NCBI GenBank assembly: GCA_035260545.1
Contig: DATFUZ010000085.1
Span: forward strand, 1-64,000
Length of the DNA: 64,000 nt
Direction: 5' to 3'
Source: DATDDB01 sp035260545
GTDB lineage: Bacteria; Pseudomonadota; Gammaproteobacteria; Burkholderiales; Gallionellaceae
Numbering within the stretch: the stretch's first letter is position 1; each line of letters starts with the position of its first letter. Under the pieces are notes generated by a model, which was not told where the DNA came from, ran no database searches, and saw only the letters and a program-made list of their open reading frames with translations. Made by a program: the position numbers and the translations under genes. This document shows positions 55,512-63,347 of the stretch, piece after piece.

Positions 55512-56267
55512 ATGCCCGACATCCAGACGGAGAAGATCGCCCTTTCCACCCGCGATGGCATCTGCCCCTGCCACGTCTACCATCCCACCGGAAACGGCCC
55601 CTGGCCGGCCGTGCTGGTATACATGGACGGCATCGGCATCCGCCCCGCCATGCTGGAAGTGGGCGAGCGCCTGGCGGGCTACGGCTATTTCGCCATGCTA
55701 CCGGACCTGTTTTATCGCACCGGCCCCTATGCGCCGAAAAACGCGCGCACCGTGTTCGTGGACCCGGAGCAGCGCAAGGAGCACCTGGAAAAATTCATGC
55801 CGCAGCTGAGCGCGGCCAATATCATGTCCGACACGCAGGCTTTCCTCGACTACCTCGACGGCCGCGCGGATGTGCAGCGCGGCGGCATAGCCACCACCGG
55901 CTATTGCCGCGGCGGAAATCTCTCGCTGACGGCCGCGGGCACCTACCCCGAGCGCATCGTGGCCTGCGCCTCCTATCATGGCAGCCGCCTGGCAAACGAC
56001 CAACCGGACAGCCCGCATCTGCTGGCGCCGCGCATCAAGGCCCGGGTGTACATCGGCGGCGCCAGCGAGGACGCGACCTTCCCCGATGACATGAAGCAGC
56101 GCCTGGAACAGGCGCTGACGGCTGCGGGCGTCGAGCACACCATCGAGACCTATCCCGCCCACCACGGCTGGGTGCTGAGCGACACTCTGGCCTATAACGC
56201 GGAAGCGGCCGAACGCCACTGGCAAACGCTCACCGCCCTGCTAGCCGAAACGCTCAAGCGCGCATGA
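55512..56267 (+). CDS. Dienelactone hydrolase-family protein
   Basis: A 251-residue alpha/beta hydrolase. The nucleophile Cys132 is in TTGYCRGGNLSL, the Asp in GGASEDATFPDD (about 179-190) and the His in YPAHHGW (about 214-220), the Cys-Asp-His triad of dienelactone hydrolases. In chlorocatechol breakdown they open dienelactones, but many genome copies have other ester substrates. No aromatic pathway genes are nearby. Its stop overlaps the next gene by 4 bp. Confidence 0.88.
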   Translation: MPDIQTEKIALSTRDGICPCHVYHPTGNGPWPAVLVYMDGIGIRPAMLEVGERLAGYGYFAMLPDLFYRTGPYAPKNARTVFVDPEQRKEHLEKFMPQLSAANIMSDTQAFLDYLDGRADVQRGGIATTGYCRGGNLSLTAAGTYPERIVACASYHGSRLANDQPDSPHLLAPRIKARVYIGGASEDATFPDDMKQRLEQALTAAGVEHTIETYPAHHGWVLSDTLAYNAEAAERHWQTLTALLAETLKRA

Positions 56268-56854
56268 ACTTCCTCGCACATGCCCTGCTTTCCGGCAATG
56301 AATCCCACCTGATCGTGGGCGGCGTCGCCGGCGACTGGGTGAAGGGCCCGCTGCCCGGCAGCTTGCCCGCCGACCTCGCGCGCGGCGTCGCCTTGCACCG
56401 CGCGATAGACCACTATGCCGAGACCCATCCCGCCTTCTGCCGCAGCCGCGGACGTGTCTCCAAACCGCGCAAGCGCTACGCCGGCATCCTGGTGGACATC
56501 TTCTACGACCACCTGCTCGCGCGCGACTGGGAGAACGTGCACCACCGCCCGCTGCACGATTACTGCGCCCAGGTGTACGAGATGATAGCGGCACGCCTGG
56601 ACGACCTCCCGCCCGATGCCCACCACGCCCTGCAGCTGATGGCCAGCCAGGACTGGCTCTCCAGCTATGCCACGATAGAAGGCATCGCCGACGTGATGCG
56701 GCGCATGGCGCGCCGCGTGCGCCATCCCGAAATGATGGAGCACAGCGAGCAGGAACTGGTCGAACATTTCGAGGGATTCAGCGAAGACTACCGGGAATGG
56801 CTGGCGGACATTACGGTGTTTTGCAGGGAGTGGCGGGAACGGACGGAATTGTGA
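56264..56854 (+). CDS. acpH: ACP phosphodiesterase AcpH-like (HD-type)
   Basis: A 196-residue helical protein of the DUF479/AcpH family, which removes the phosphopantetheine arm from acyl carrier protein. Family traits are NFLAHALLSG (2-11), GGVAGDWVKG (about 19-28), GVALHRAIDHYAETHP (about 41-56, with metal-binding His and Asp) and DIFYDHLLARDW (about 78-89). It is coupled to the hydrolase gene. The biological need for this reaction is unclear. Confidence 0.85.
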   Translation: MNFLAHALLSGNESHLIVGGVAGDWVKGPLPGSLPADLARGVALHRAIDHYAETHPAFCRSRGRVSKPRKRYAGILVDIFYDHLLARDWENVHHRPLHDYCAQVYEMIAARLDDLPPDAHHALQLMASQDWLSSYATIEGIADVMRRMARRVRHPEMMEHSEQELVEHFEGFSEDYREWLADITVFCREWRERTEL

Positions 56855-57007
56855 GGTTGTCGATGGGTCAGGCGGTGTTCGCGATCGGTCGCCTGGGCAG
56901 CCTGTCCCCTCTCCCTTTGGGGGAGGGTTAGGGAGGGGCAAGGGGGGCGGCACTTGTTCTAATTGACCGGGCGTCGTTCAATGGTTAGCGCGGGGGGCGG
57001 CCCCGCA
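56855..57007. repeat. GC-rich inverted sequence in the gap after acpH
   Basis: About 56904-56940 has CCCCTCTCCCTTTGGGGGAG followed by GGTTAGGGAGGGG. This is the common CCCTCTCCC/GGGAGAGGG intergenic repeat type. A similar sequence is found inside mutL (12795-12861). Confidence 0.55.
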
Positions 57008-57215
57008 TGCCGGTTACTTTCTTTGCCTGTGCAAAGAAAGTAACCAAAGAAAGCACACCCCAGTGCGCCAGCCTGCGGCTACCCTGCGTTGCTCGGCAGA
57101 ACAGGCCTCCGCGTAAACTCGCACGACCCACACTCCGTGCGGCCACGTGCTCGAACATACGCGTCGGACGTCCCCTGCCCTGCCTGCGCGACTCGGTGGC
57201 GCACAGGGGATAGAC
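57008..57215 (-). repeat. Dispersed repeat R2, copy 2
   Basis: Reverse-oriented R2. The hairpin ACTTTCTTTG / CAAAGAAAGT (57014-57041) is at its left end, followed by the complement of GAGTTTACGCGGAGGCCTG, CGAACATACGCGTCGGA and CTCGGTGGCGCACAGGGG. The blocks match copies 1 and 3. Open frames inside it are not genes. Confidence 0.8.
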
Positions 57216-57386
57216 TTTTCATAGTTCCGGTCCGGAGAAGGCGGAACGACGCGGCGACAATCAGGGGCTGCGGGAAGATCCTGTAGCTACGTTAACCCGC
57301 CCCGCAGCGACTGCATGCTATAGCTACCCAAGTGCTATTAGCTGTTGAACTTATTTGGGTAGCAAATCAGTTTACTCTGGGAGCGC

Positions 57387-57728
57387 ATGATGGATAACGG
57401 CTGGGCGGCGATTATTGGTGCGGGCGTTGGTGTAATCGGAACGCTTAGTACAACCAGCCTTAACGCCTACCTTAGTCGAAAGCGACCGGACCCGGCGGAC
57501 ATGGCGGCAAAACAGCTGCTAATAGATATGCTTTCAACGAACGAATTTCGTTGGCGCCAGATTCGCACATTATCAAATGTCATCGGCCTCCCTGAGGAGT
57601 CGACGCGAAAACTACTGCTGGAAATCGGCGCGCGTGGTTCGGAAAGAAACCCGGACCTTTGGGGTCTCGTTTCCCGACACCCGCTGCCGCCGCATGGAGG
57701 AGTCCCGGACCCAACATTGCCTTATTAG
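57387..57728 (+). CDS. Small membrane-anchored hypothetical protein
   Basis: A 113-residue protein. The N-terminal glycine-rich hydrophobic segment (5-28, GWAAIIGAGVGVIGTL) is followed by a basic stretch and a helical C-domain. The segment RWRQIRTLSNVIGLPEESTR resembles a winged-helix core. GC is clearly lower than in neighbours, which suggests recent arrival. It lies between repeats R2 and R1. A strong terminator follows 12 bp after the stop. A TCTGGGAGCG box precedes the ATG. Confidence 0.6.
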   Translation: MMDNGWAAIIGAGVGVIGTLSTTSLNAYLSRKRPDPADMAAKQLLIDMLSTNEFRWRQIRTLSNVIGLPEESTRKLLLEIGARGSERNPDLWGLVSRHPLPPHGGVPDPTLPY

Positions 57729-57738
57729 GAGACCCAAA

Positions 57739-57772
57739 AACAAAGAAGGCAGCCTAAGCTGCCTTCTTTGTG
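57739..57772 (+). terminator. Rho-independent terminator
   Basis: Perfect arms CAAAGAAGGCAGC and GCTGCCTTCTTTG around CTAA form a stable hairpin, ending in T-rich sequence. It ends the small membrane gene. Confidence 0.85.
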
Positions 57773-57898
57773 CTCAAAAAACGTCGCGAGGATGGTCAGC
57801 TGCAAGGCGCACGGCGCGGAGGCACCGGAATGTACACGTAGTACATGAGGATGCCGAGCACCGCGCAACGCCGCAGATGACTACCGCAGCAGTTTTTT
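57773..57898 (+). repeat. Dispersed repeat R1, copy C
   Basis: Blocks GCTGCAAGGCGCACGGCGC, AGGCACCGGAATGTACAC, ATGAGGATGCCGAGCACCG and GCAACGCCGCAGATGA match the other copies, with AAAAAACG and CAGTTTTTT ends. The right end supplies two bases of the efp stop codon (57897-57899), so the junction is exact. Confidence 0.85.
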
Positions 57899-58457
57899 AG
57901 GCGGTTGCGCGCTTCTTGAACTCGTTGGTGCGGGTATCGATCTCGATCTTGTCGCCGATCTCGATGAAGGCCGCCACGGGCAGTTCGAAACCGGTGTTGA
58001 TCTTGGCGGGCTTCATCACCTTGCCGGAGGTGTCGCCGCGCACGGCGGGCTCGGTGTAGATCACTTCGCGCACCACGGTGTTGGGCAGTTCGACGGAGAT
58101 GGCCTTCTCGTCGTAGAACACCACTTCGCAGGGCATGCCGTCTTCGATGTAGTTGATGGCGTCGCCCAGGTTATCCTTCTCGACTTCGTACTGGTTGTAT
58201 TCCTCGTCCATGAACACATACATGGGGTCGGCGTAGTAGGAATAGGTGCATTCCTTGCGGTCGAGGATGATCTGGTCGAACTTGTCGTCTGCGGCGTACA
58301 CAGCTTCGCTCGGTGCTTCGCTCAGCAGGTTCTTGAACTTGAATTTCACCACCGAGCCATTGCGGCCCGAACGGGAGTATTCGGCTTTTTGCACCACCAG
58401 CGGCTGGCCGTTGACCATCACCACGTTTCCGGCGCGCAGTTCCTGGGCTATCTTCAT
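57897..58457 (-). CDS. efp: Elongation factor P
   Basis: Relieves ribosomes stalled on proline runs. The 186-residue length is normal, with KOW-like N-domain and two OB domains. The modified loop reads EYSRSGRNGS with Arg32 at the tip, the residue that EarP rhamnosylates, in place of the lysine used with EpmA. The C-terminus has GDKIEIDTRTNEFKKR, typical for EF-P. The earP gene follows upstream on the same strand. The 3' end coincides with repeat R1 copy C. Confidence 0.96.
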   Translation of the reverse strand: MKIAQELRAGNVVMVNGQPLVVQKAEYSRSGRNGSVVKFKFKNLLSEAPSEAVYAADDKFDQIILDRKECTYSYYADPMYVFMDEEYNQYEVEKDNLGDAINYIEDGMPCEVVFYDEKAISVELPNTVVREVIYTEPAVRGDTSGKVMKPAKINTGFELPVAAFIEIGDKIEIDTRTNEFKKRATA

Positions 58458-58472
58458 GATCTGTCTTCCTGG

Positions 58473-59777
58473 CTAATTCTGGAAATTAAAGTCGCGCATT
58501 GTACCAATTTCCCCGAAAAAATCCAGCAGATTCAATGCGAGACTGTTTCCGGAAAGTTGCTGCGCCCATGCATGTGCATGCTTCGCGAGGATAGACTGCC
58601 GGGCAGCAAATTCGTTCCATGCCGGTAGGGTTTTTCCCTCTCCATTCCAGCCTTCCCACAGCGCCCGCAGCGGGCCGGCCGCCTCCTCGGGCAGGCCCGC
58701 GCAGTATTTGTCGAGGAAGGCGCGGAGTTTTTGCATATGCACCCCGTCGTGCTGCGGATAGATATGCCAAATCAGTGGCTTGCCAGCCCATTGCGCGCGC
58801 ACGAAGGAATCCTCGCCGCGCACGAAATTCACGTCGCAGGCCCACAACAGTTGGTCGTAGCGCGCCTGCTCGACGAAGGGCAGTACGTGAACCTTGAGCC
58901 TGCCGCGCTGCCACGTATCGCCCGCCCGGCCTGCGTCCGTGCCGAAAAAGCCGGCCACCTGCGGCAGGGCGCGCCCTTCGGGCACCAGGCAGGTAAGCGG
59001 CTGGCTGCCTGCCGCCCACAGCCCAAGAAGTTCGCTAATCGCTGGATTTTCATAGGAAAAAAGCGAGATTCGCTGTTCGTCTTCCGCCTGAGGCGGCAGC
59101 TCCAGCCCTTGCCAGAAGGCGGCAAGCGCGGCCGGATCGTTCTGGAAGGCGTCGCGCCGCGCAATGAGGTCGCCCTCCAGCAGCAATCCGCCGGTCTTGC
59201 GGGTAAAGCCGGGGAAGAAGAAGTGCTTCACCAGCGGCAGATTGGGGCGCGGCGAGGGCAGCTTGTGGCAGCCTTCCACCCAGTCCTCTGCAGACAGATA
59301 TTCAAGATTGATCCAGACCGGCTTGCGCTGCGCCAACGGAGTGTCTGCTGTGTTGGCCGCGGGCTCGTCCGCCTCGCCGTACTGCCCGGTACTGTCTCGT
59401 TGGCCTCGCCCTCGCCGCCTTGCATCCATCTCCGTTTGCGAACCGGATATTTCCGAAGAGGCGCTGGTGACCGCCGCCATCGCCTGTATGTATTTTTCCG
59501 GCAGTTCGCAGGCAAAGGCCTCGATCACCAGCGCCGCGGGTTCCACCTCCGGGAAGTCCCTGGGCCAGCGGCACACTTCCACCTCGCGGCACAGCTGCGA
59601 CTCCAGCCCCACATCCAGCTCGGGACACAGACGCTGCAAGGTGTGCAGGTCGTCCAGCCACAGCCGCACGGCAACCCCATGCTCGTGCGCAAGCTGCCGC
59701 GCCAGGCGCCAGCTCACGCCGATGTCGCCGTAGTTGTCCACCACGGCGCAGAAAATGTCGCAGGTGATCTTGTTCAT
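58473..59777 (-). CDS. earP: EF-P arginine rhamnosyltransferase EarP, with internal insert
   Basis: A GT-B inverting enzyme that moves rhamnose from dTDP-rhamnose to Arg32 of EF-P. Conserved features are DIFCAVVDNYGDIGVSWRLA (7-26, with Asp14 and Asp18), PVWINLEYLSAEDWVE (153-168) and NFVRGEDSFVRAQWAGKP (about 333-350) with the catalytic Arg-Glu-Asp group. At 434 residues it is about 50 longer than usual. The extra sequence is a polar, Arg/Asp/Thr-rich insert at about 103-151, exactly between two core motifs. The reading frame is intact, so it may be a tolerated surface loop. An ATG four codons upstream is an alternative start. It is adjacent to efp. Confidence 0.92.
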   Translation of the reverse strand: MNKITCDIFCAVVDNYGDIGVSWRLARQLAHEHGVAVRLWLDDLHTLQRLCPELDVGLESQLCREVEVCRWPRDFPEVEPAALVIEAFACELPEKYIQAMAAVTSASSEISGSQTEMDARRRGRGQRDSTGQYGEADEPAANTADTPLAQRKPVWINLEYLSAEDWVEGCHKLPSPRPNLPLVKHFFFPGFTRKTGGLLLEGDLIARRDAFQNDPAALAAFWQGLELPPQAEDEQRISLFSYENPAISELLGLWAAGSQPLTCLVPEGRALPQVAGFFGTDAGRAGDTWQRGRLKVHVLPFVEQARYDQLLWACDVNFVRGEDSFVRAQWAGKPLIWHIYPQHDGVHMQKLRAFLDKYCAGLPEEAAGPLRALWEGWNGEGKTLPAWNEFAARQSILAKHAHAWAQQLSGNSLALNLLDFFGEIGTMRDFNFQN

Positions 59778-59860
59778 TGAGGCCACCATGCTACAGCAGC
59801 CATGCGGGGAATGCGATGCCGCGCGCCCCGTCCTTGCCCTTGGGGCGATCCCGCCCTGCG

Positions 59861-60130
59861 TCAGGCAAAGAACATGGATTCCAGGTCGTGGCGCGAGTAG
59901 GCGCGAAAGGCGAGCATGGTCTCGGTATGCAGGACGTGATCGACCGTAACCAGCTTGCGGGTGACGAGATCGGCAAGGTCGTCGTTCGCCGCAACGCGCA
60001 CGATGGCCACAAGATCGTAGCTCCCGCTGACGGAGTACACTTCGGAAATCTCCTCCATGCCCGCAAGCTTTTCGGCGACCTCGTTGATCCACGCCCGTTC
60101 CACATTCAGCAGAATGATGGCTGTAACCAT
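59861..60130 (-). CDS. Stand-alone Lrp/AsnC ligand-binding (RAM) domain protein
   Basis: An 89-residue protein equal to the C-terminal ligand-binding half of Lrp/AsnC regulators, without the DNA-binding half. It has the beta-alpha-beta pattern VTAIILLNVE, SEVYSVSGSYDLVAIVRV and RKLVTVDHVLHTETMLAF. Such short proteins assemble into oligomers that bind amino acids and may act as sensors or partners of full-length Lrp proteins. No partner is encoded nearby. Confidence 0.85.
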   Translation of the reverse strand: MVTAIILLNVERAWINEVAEKLAGMEEISEVYSVSGSYDLVAIVRVAANDDLADLVTRKLVTVDHVLHTETMLAFRAYSRHDLESMFFA

Positions 60131-60267
60131 GATGCCCCTCCTCTTCGATGATGGTTTGCCCGCAGCGGCCGGCCTATATTACCAGTTTGACCACCGTGGC
60201 GCGGCCGGGAGCCGCCATCGCATGGCGGAATATGGGAGAAGAGAGCAGAGAATGGCGGCTTTCGCCC

Positions 60268-60489
60268 TCAGCCGCCGCCGTTGTGCTTCTCGACGGCCAC
60301 GATGCGCAGCGGCTTGTCTTCCACGACTTCGACGGTGTCGCCCACGCGCACGTCGTATACCGCCCCGTGCCGCGCGCGCAGCGCATCCACATCGAGCACC
60401 GCCTCCACCTCCGCTCCGCCGATCAGGCGGACCGTGCATTCCGTCACGCCCCGGCATGAGATCAACGTCACCTTTGTTGTCGACTGCAT
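60268..60489 (-). CDS. Small hypothetical beta-rich protein
   Basis: A 73-residue protein with a strong GGAGG box 6 bp before the ATG. It has several predicted strands: KVTLISCRGVTECTVRLIGG, then AVYDVRVGDTVEVVEDKPLRI. This is reminiscent of small OB- or SH3-like barrels. Two cysteines lie near the N-terminus. No family is recognised. Confidence 0.55.
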   Translation of the reverse strand: MQSTTKVTLISCRGVTECTVRLIGGAEVEAVLDVDALRARHGAVYDVRVGDTVEVVEDKPLRIVAVEKHNGGG

Positions 60490-60650
60490 ATCAACCTCCG
60501 CCTCACCATCAATCGAAAACACTTGCAGAATGGGGCTGTGCGCGGCGCAGCACTCTCCCGCAATACCGCGGGCTGCGTCCCGCCTGCTCTCCCGTAGCGT
60601 AATCGACGGTGGCGCGAAACACAAGCGGCCGACGGCGTGCCCGCAGGTGT

Positions 60651-61400
60651 TCAGCTGAACGCCCCCTCGGCCCACGAGGGCAGGCTCGCGCAAAAAATAT
60701 GCGTACCCTCGGAAAGGCTGCCGAAGTTCCAGCCATATTGCTGTCCCAGCCGGCCCAGGCTTTCCCGCGAGAACAGGCTGATGTGCCCATTGCGCGGCGT
60801 GGCATACCACCAGGCGAGCCGCTCATTAAAAGCGATGTGCCCATCCGAAAGCATGGTTGAAAACAGGATCATTCCATCAGTTGCAAGCAAGCCGCGCAGG
60901 TCCTCCATCAGCCGGCGGACGTCCGCGACATGCTCGAACACCTCGAACGCCGTGACGAGTTGGAATGACCCGAGTTCGCTGATCGTGACATGCCCTGCAC
61001 CGAACGGATCGTAACTGACCGATTTCCAGCCCGCTTCGCGAAGCACCGCGGACATCACGCCATTACCGCCGCCATAGTCCAGATGCCGAATGCCGCGCAC
61101 GCTGTCGCCGAACATCGAAAGCAGCACTGCGGCATTCGCCCGCGGCCGCTTGTCCTGATAATCGGGGTCGATGAGAGCATATTTTGCGTTGTATATCCTC
61201 TCCGCAAAGTCGTCTGGCGTCCACCGCGCGAACTCGGGCGCGAAACTGAATCCGCAGCCATGGCACATGACGTAATCCACCGCAACCCCGGACGGTTCCA
61301 GAACCCTTCCCCGCCCGTCCTCGCAGGTCCGGTTGAAATCCACCGTATCGAGCAGGGAACAAGCGCCGCCGCAAATCGGGCAACTCAAATTGTCGAGCAT
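60651..61400 (-). CDS. SAM-dependent methyltransferase with N-terminal zinc ribbon
   Basis: A 249-residue protein. The N-terminal CPICGG (about 6-11) and CHGCGF (about 44-49) pairs form a zinc ribbon, followed by a class I methyltransferase domain. Its glycine loop is LDYGGGNGVMSAVL (about 103-116), with AFEVFEHVAD (about 150-159) at motif III. Relatives act on sugars, polyketides or small metabolites in biosynthetic clusters. No cluster is evident here. I chose the ATG at 61400 because AGGA lies 5 bp upstream; 61406 and 61412 are alternatives. Confidence 0.82.
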   Translation of the reverse strand: MLDNLSCPICGGACSLLDTVDFNRTCEDGRGRVLEPSGVAVDYVMCHGCGFSFAPEFARWTPDDFAERIYNAKYALIDPDYQDKRPRANAAVLLSMFGDSVRGIRHLDYGGGNGVMSAVLREAGWKSVSYDPFGAGHVTISELGSFQLVTAFEVFEHVADVRRLMEDLRGLLATDGMILFSTMLSDGHIAFNERLAWWYATPRNGHISLFSRESLGRLGQQYGWNFGSLSEGTHIFCASLPSWAEGAFS

Positions 61401-61473
61401 GCTCATCCTCATGAAAACGCGACGCCGCGCGCCGCAGCCCAACACTACGCGCAAAGCCTATGCATGGCAAGGC

Positions 61474-62673
61474 TCACTCCGTGCGCAGCGCCTCCACCGG
61501 GTCCAGCCGTGCGGCGCGCATGGCCGGGGCCACGCCTGCCGCCAGGCCAATGGCTATGGCGGTAAACTCGGCCAGCACCGCGAAAAACAGCGGCGTGTGC
61601 ACCGGCAGGTCGTGGAAGATCCAGTGCAGCGCCTGCGCGATTCCCACCCCCATCGCCAGTCCGCCCAGGCCGCCGAGCGCCGAGAGCAGCATGGCCTCGC
61701 CCAGAAACAGGGTCAGCACCTGGCGCTGTTGCGCACCCAGCGCGCGCAGGAGGCCGATCTCGGCGGTGCGTTCGGTAACCGACATGGTCATGATGGTGAG
61801 TATGCCCACCGCCCCCACCACCAGCGAAATGCCGCCCAGCGCACCGACGGCGAACGTCAGCACGGAGAGCACCGAATTCAGCACGTCCAGCGCCTCCTCC
61901 TGCGAGATCACGGTGAAATCCTCGCGCCCGTGGCGCGCGATCAGCCGCTGCTTGATCAGCGCGACGACCGTAGTCACGTCGGCACTGGGCTGGTAGCTCA
62001 CCTGGACTTCCATCAGCCCCACGCGATTGAACAGCTCCATCGCCCGCGCTGCGGGGATGAACACCGTATCGTCCAGGTCCAGGCCCAGCACCTGGCCCTT
62101 GGGCTCCATCACCCCTATCACCCGGAAGCGCTCCCCGCCCACGCGCAGATAGCTGCCCAGCGGGTTTTGCGAACCATACAGCTCGTTTGCCACCTTGGCC
62201 CCCAGCACCACCAGCGCACGCGCCCGGGTGTTGTCCTCATCCGGCCAGAAGCTGCCGCTCTGCACCTTCATCGTGAACGCGCTCGCGAACTCCCGCCCCT
62301 CCCCGAACACCGTCGTGCGCCGCGTCTTGCCCCCGTAGCGCACGTCGGCATTGCCCATCACGCTCACATTCACATGCTGCACATAGGGCAAATGGCGCAG
62401 CGCATCCGCATCGTCCAGCGTCAGCGCGCGGACCGAACCGAACACCCCCACATTCGTCCCCTGCACCTGCGTCTTGCCCGGCTGAATGGTGACAATGTTC
62501 GTGCCGAACTGCGAAAACTCCGCCAGCACGAACTGGTGCAGCCCCTCGCCTATGGAAGTGAGCAGAATCACCGCCGTGATGCCGATCGCGATCCCCAGCG
62601 CAGTGAGAAAGCTGCGCAGCTTCGCAGAGGTGAAGCTGGAGGTGGTGAGTTTCACGAGATCAGGGAATAGCAC
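61474..62673 (-). CDS. MacB/FtsX-like ABC transporter permease
   Basis: A 399-residue membrane protein with the MacB layout. One membrane segment near the N-terminus (about 23-43) is followed by a large periplasmic domain (about 50-270) and three segments at the C-terminal end (FtsX domain, about 275-395). The motifs TAEIGLLRALGAQQRQVL and AARLDPVEALRTE at the C-terminus are hallmarks. MacB-type systems pump lipoproteins, toxins or peptides across the envelope using an ATPase, not in this window. A second such permease follows at 63348, separated by an R2 repeat pair. Confidence 0.88.
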   Translation of the reverse strand: MLFPDLVKLTTSSFTSAKLRSFLTALGIAIGITAVILLTSIGEGLHQFVLAEFSQFGTNIVTIQPGKTQVQGTNVGVFGSVRALTLDDADALRHLPYVQHVNVSVMGNADVRYGGKTRRTTVFGEGREFASAFTMKVQSGSFWPDEDNTRARALVVLGAKVANELYGSQNPLGSYLRVGGERFRVIGVMEPKGQVLGLDLDDTVFIPAARAMELFNRVGLMEVQVSYQPSADVTTVVALIKQRLIARHGREDFTVISQEEALDVLNSVLSVLTFAVGALGGISLVVGAVGILTIMTMSVTERTAEIGLLRALGAQQRQVLTLFLGEAMLLSALGGLGGLAMGVGIAQALHWIFHDLPVHTPLFFAVLAEFTAIAIGLAAGVAPAMRAARLDPVEALRTE

Positions 62674-62744
62674 GCTTGTTCCTTATTTCCCGTGGGTCGC
62701 GTTGACTGACGTGATGGGTCCCGCGGTGCGCATTGCTTGTCGCC

Positions 62745-62965
62745 GGGGTTGCCGGCAGCAAGTTACCTTTCTTGTCTTGCCAAGAAAGGTAACCCAAAGA
62801 AGGCGCCCCCGGTGCGCCGCCGCTGCGCGGGCCCTTGCTCGGGCCCATTCTCGCGGGGGCTGCGCAACTCGCCCTCGCGGCTCCGCCGCTCGAAGCTCGA
62901 ACAATGCTCGCCCAAACCTCCGCTCGCCTGCACCCGATCGTCGGGACGGCGCACAGGGGCAAATG
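62745..62965 (-). repeat. Dispersed repeat R2, copy 4 (inverted, diverged)
   Basis: Reverse-oriented and more diverged. Hairpin TTACCTTTCTTG / CAAGAAAGGTAA (62762-62793) lies at the left, with CGGCGCACAGGGG at the right. The middle is replaced by a different GC-rich sequence. With copy 3 it forms a head-to-head pair. Confidence 0.65.
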
Positions 62966-63004
62966 GAGGCCGGCAATACAACTCTGCTTGATACTACAAA
63001 GCGC

Positions 63005-63285
63005 CCGGCCCCCTGTGCGCCACCGAGTCGCGCAGCACCCGCAAGGGGTACGCCGTGGTTGTAAGGGGCTAAAGCCCCAACAACACACGCTGGCAGGGCA
63101 GGAGGTGTCCGACGCGTATGTTCGAGCACGTGGCCGCACGTCGTGCGGTTCGTGCGAGTTTACGCGGAGGCCTGGGCTGCCGAGCAACGCAGGGCATCCC
63201 CGAAGGGATGGCGCACCGGGGCGGCGTTTCTTTGCCTACTTTCTTTGGCCGCGCAAAGAAAGTAATCGGCTTGCGGGGCCGCCCC
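63005..63285 (+). repeat. Dispersed repeat R2, copy 3
   Basis: Blocks CCCTGTGCGCCACCGAGTCG, TCCGACGCGTATGTTCGAGC, CGAGTTTACGCGGAGGCCTG, and TACTTTCTTTG / CAAAGAAAGTA (63237-63267) match copies 1 and 2. It carries an insertion with a GGGGCTAAAGCCCC hairpin near 63065-63078. Confidence 0.8.
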
Positions 63286-63347
63286 CCGCGCTAAGCGACG
63301 AATTCCGCCGAACAGATCAGCAAACACGCCAGAAAAAACCATCCCCC

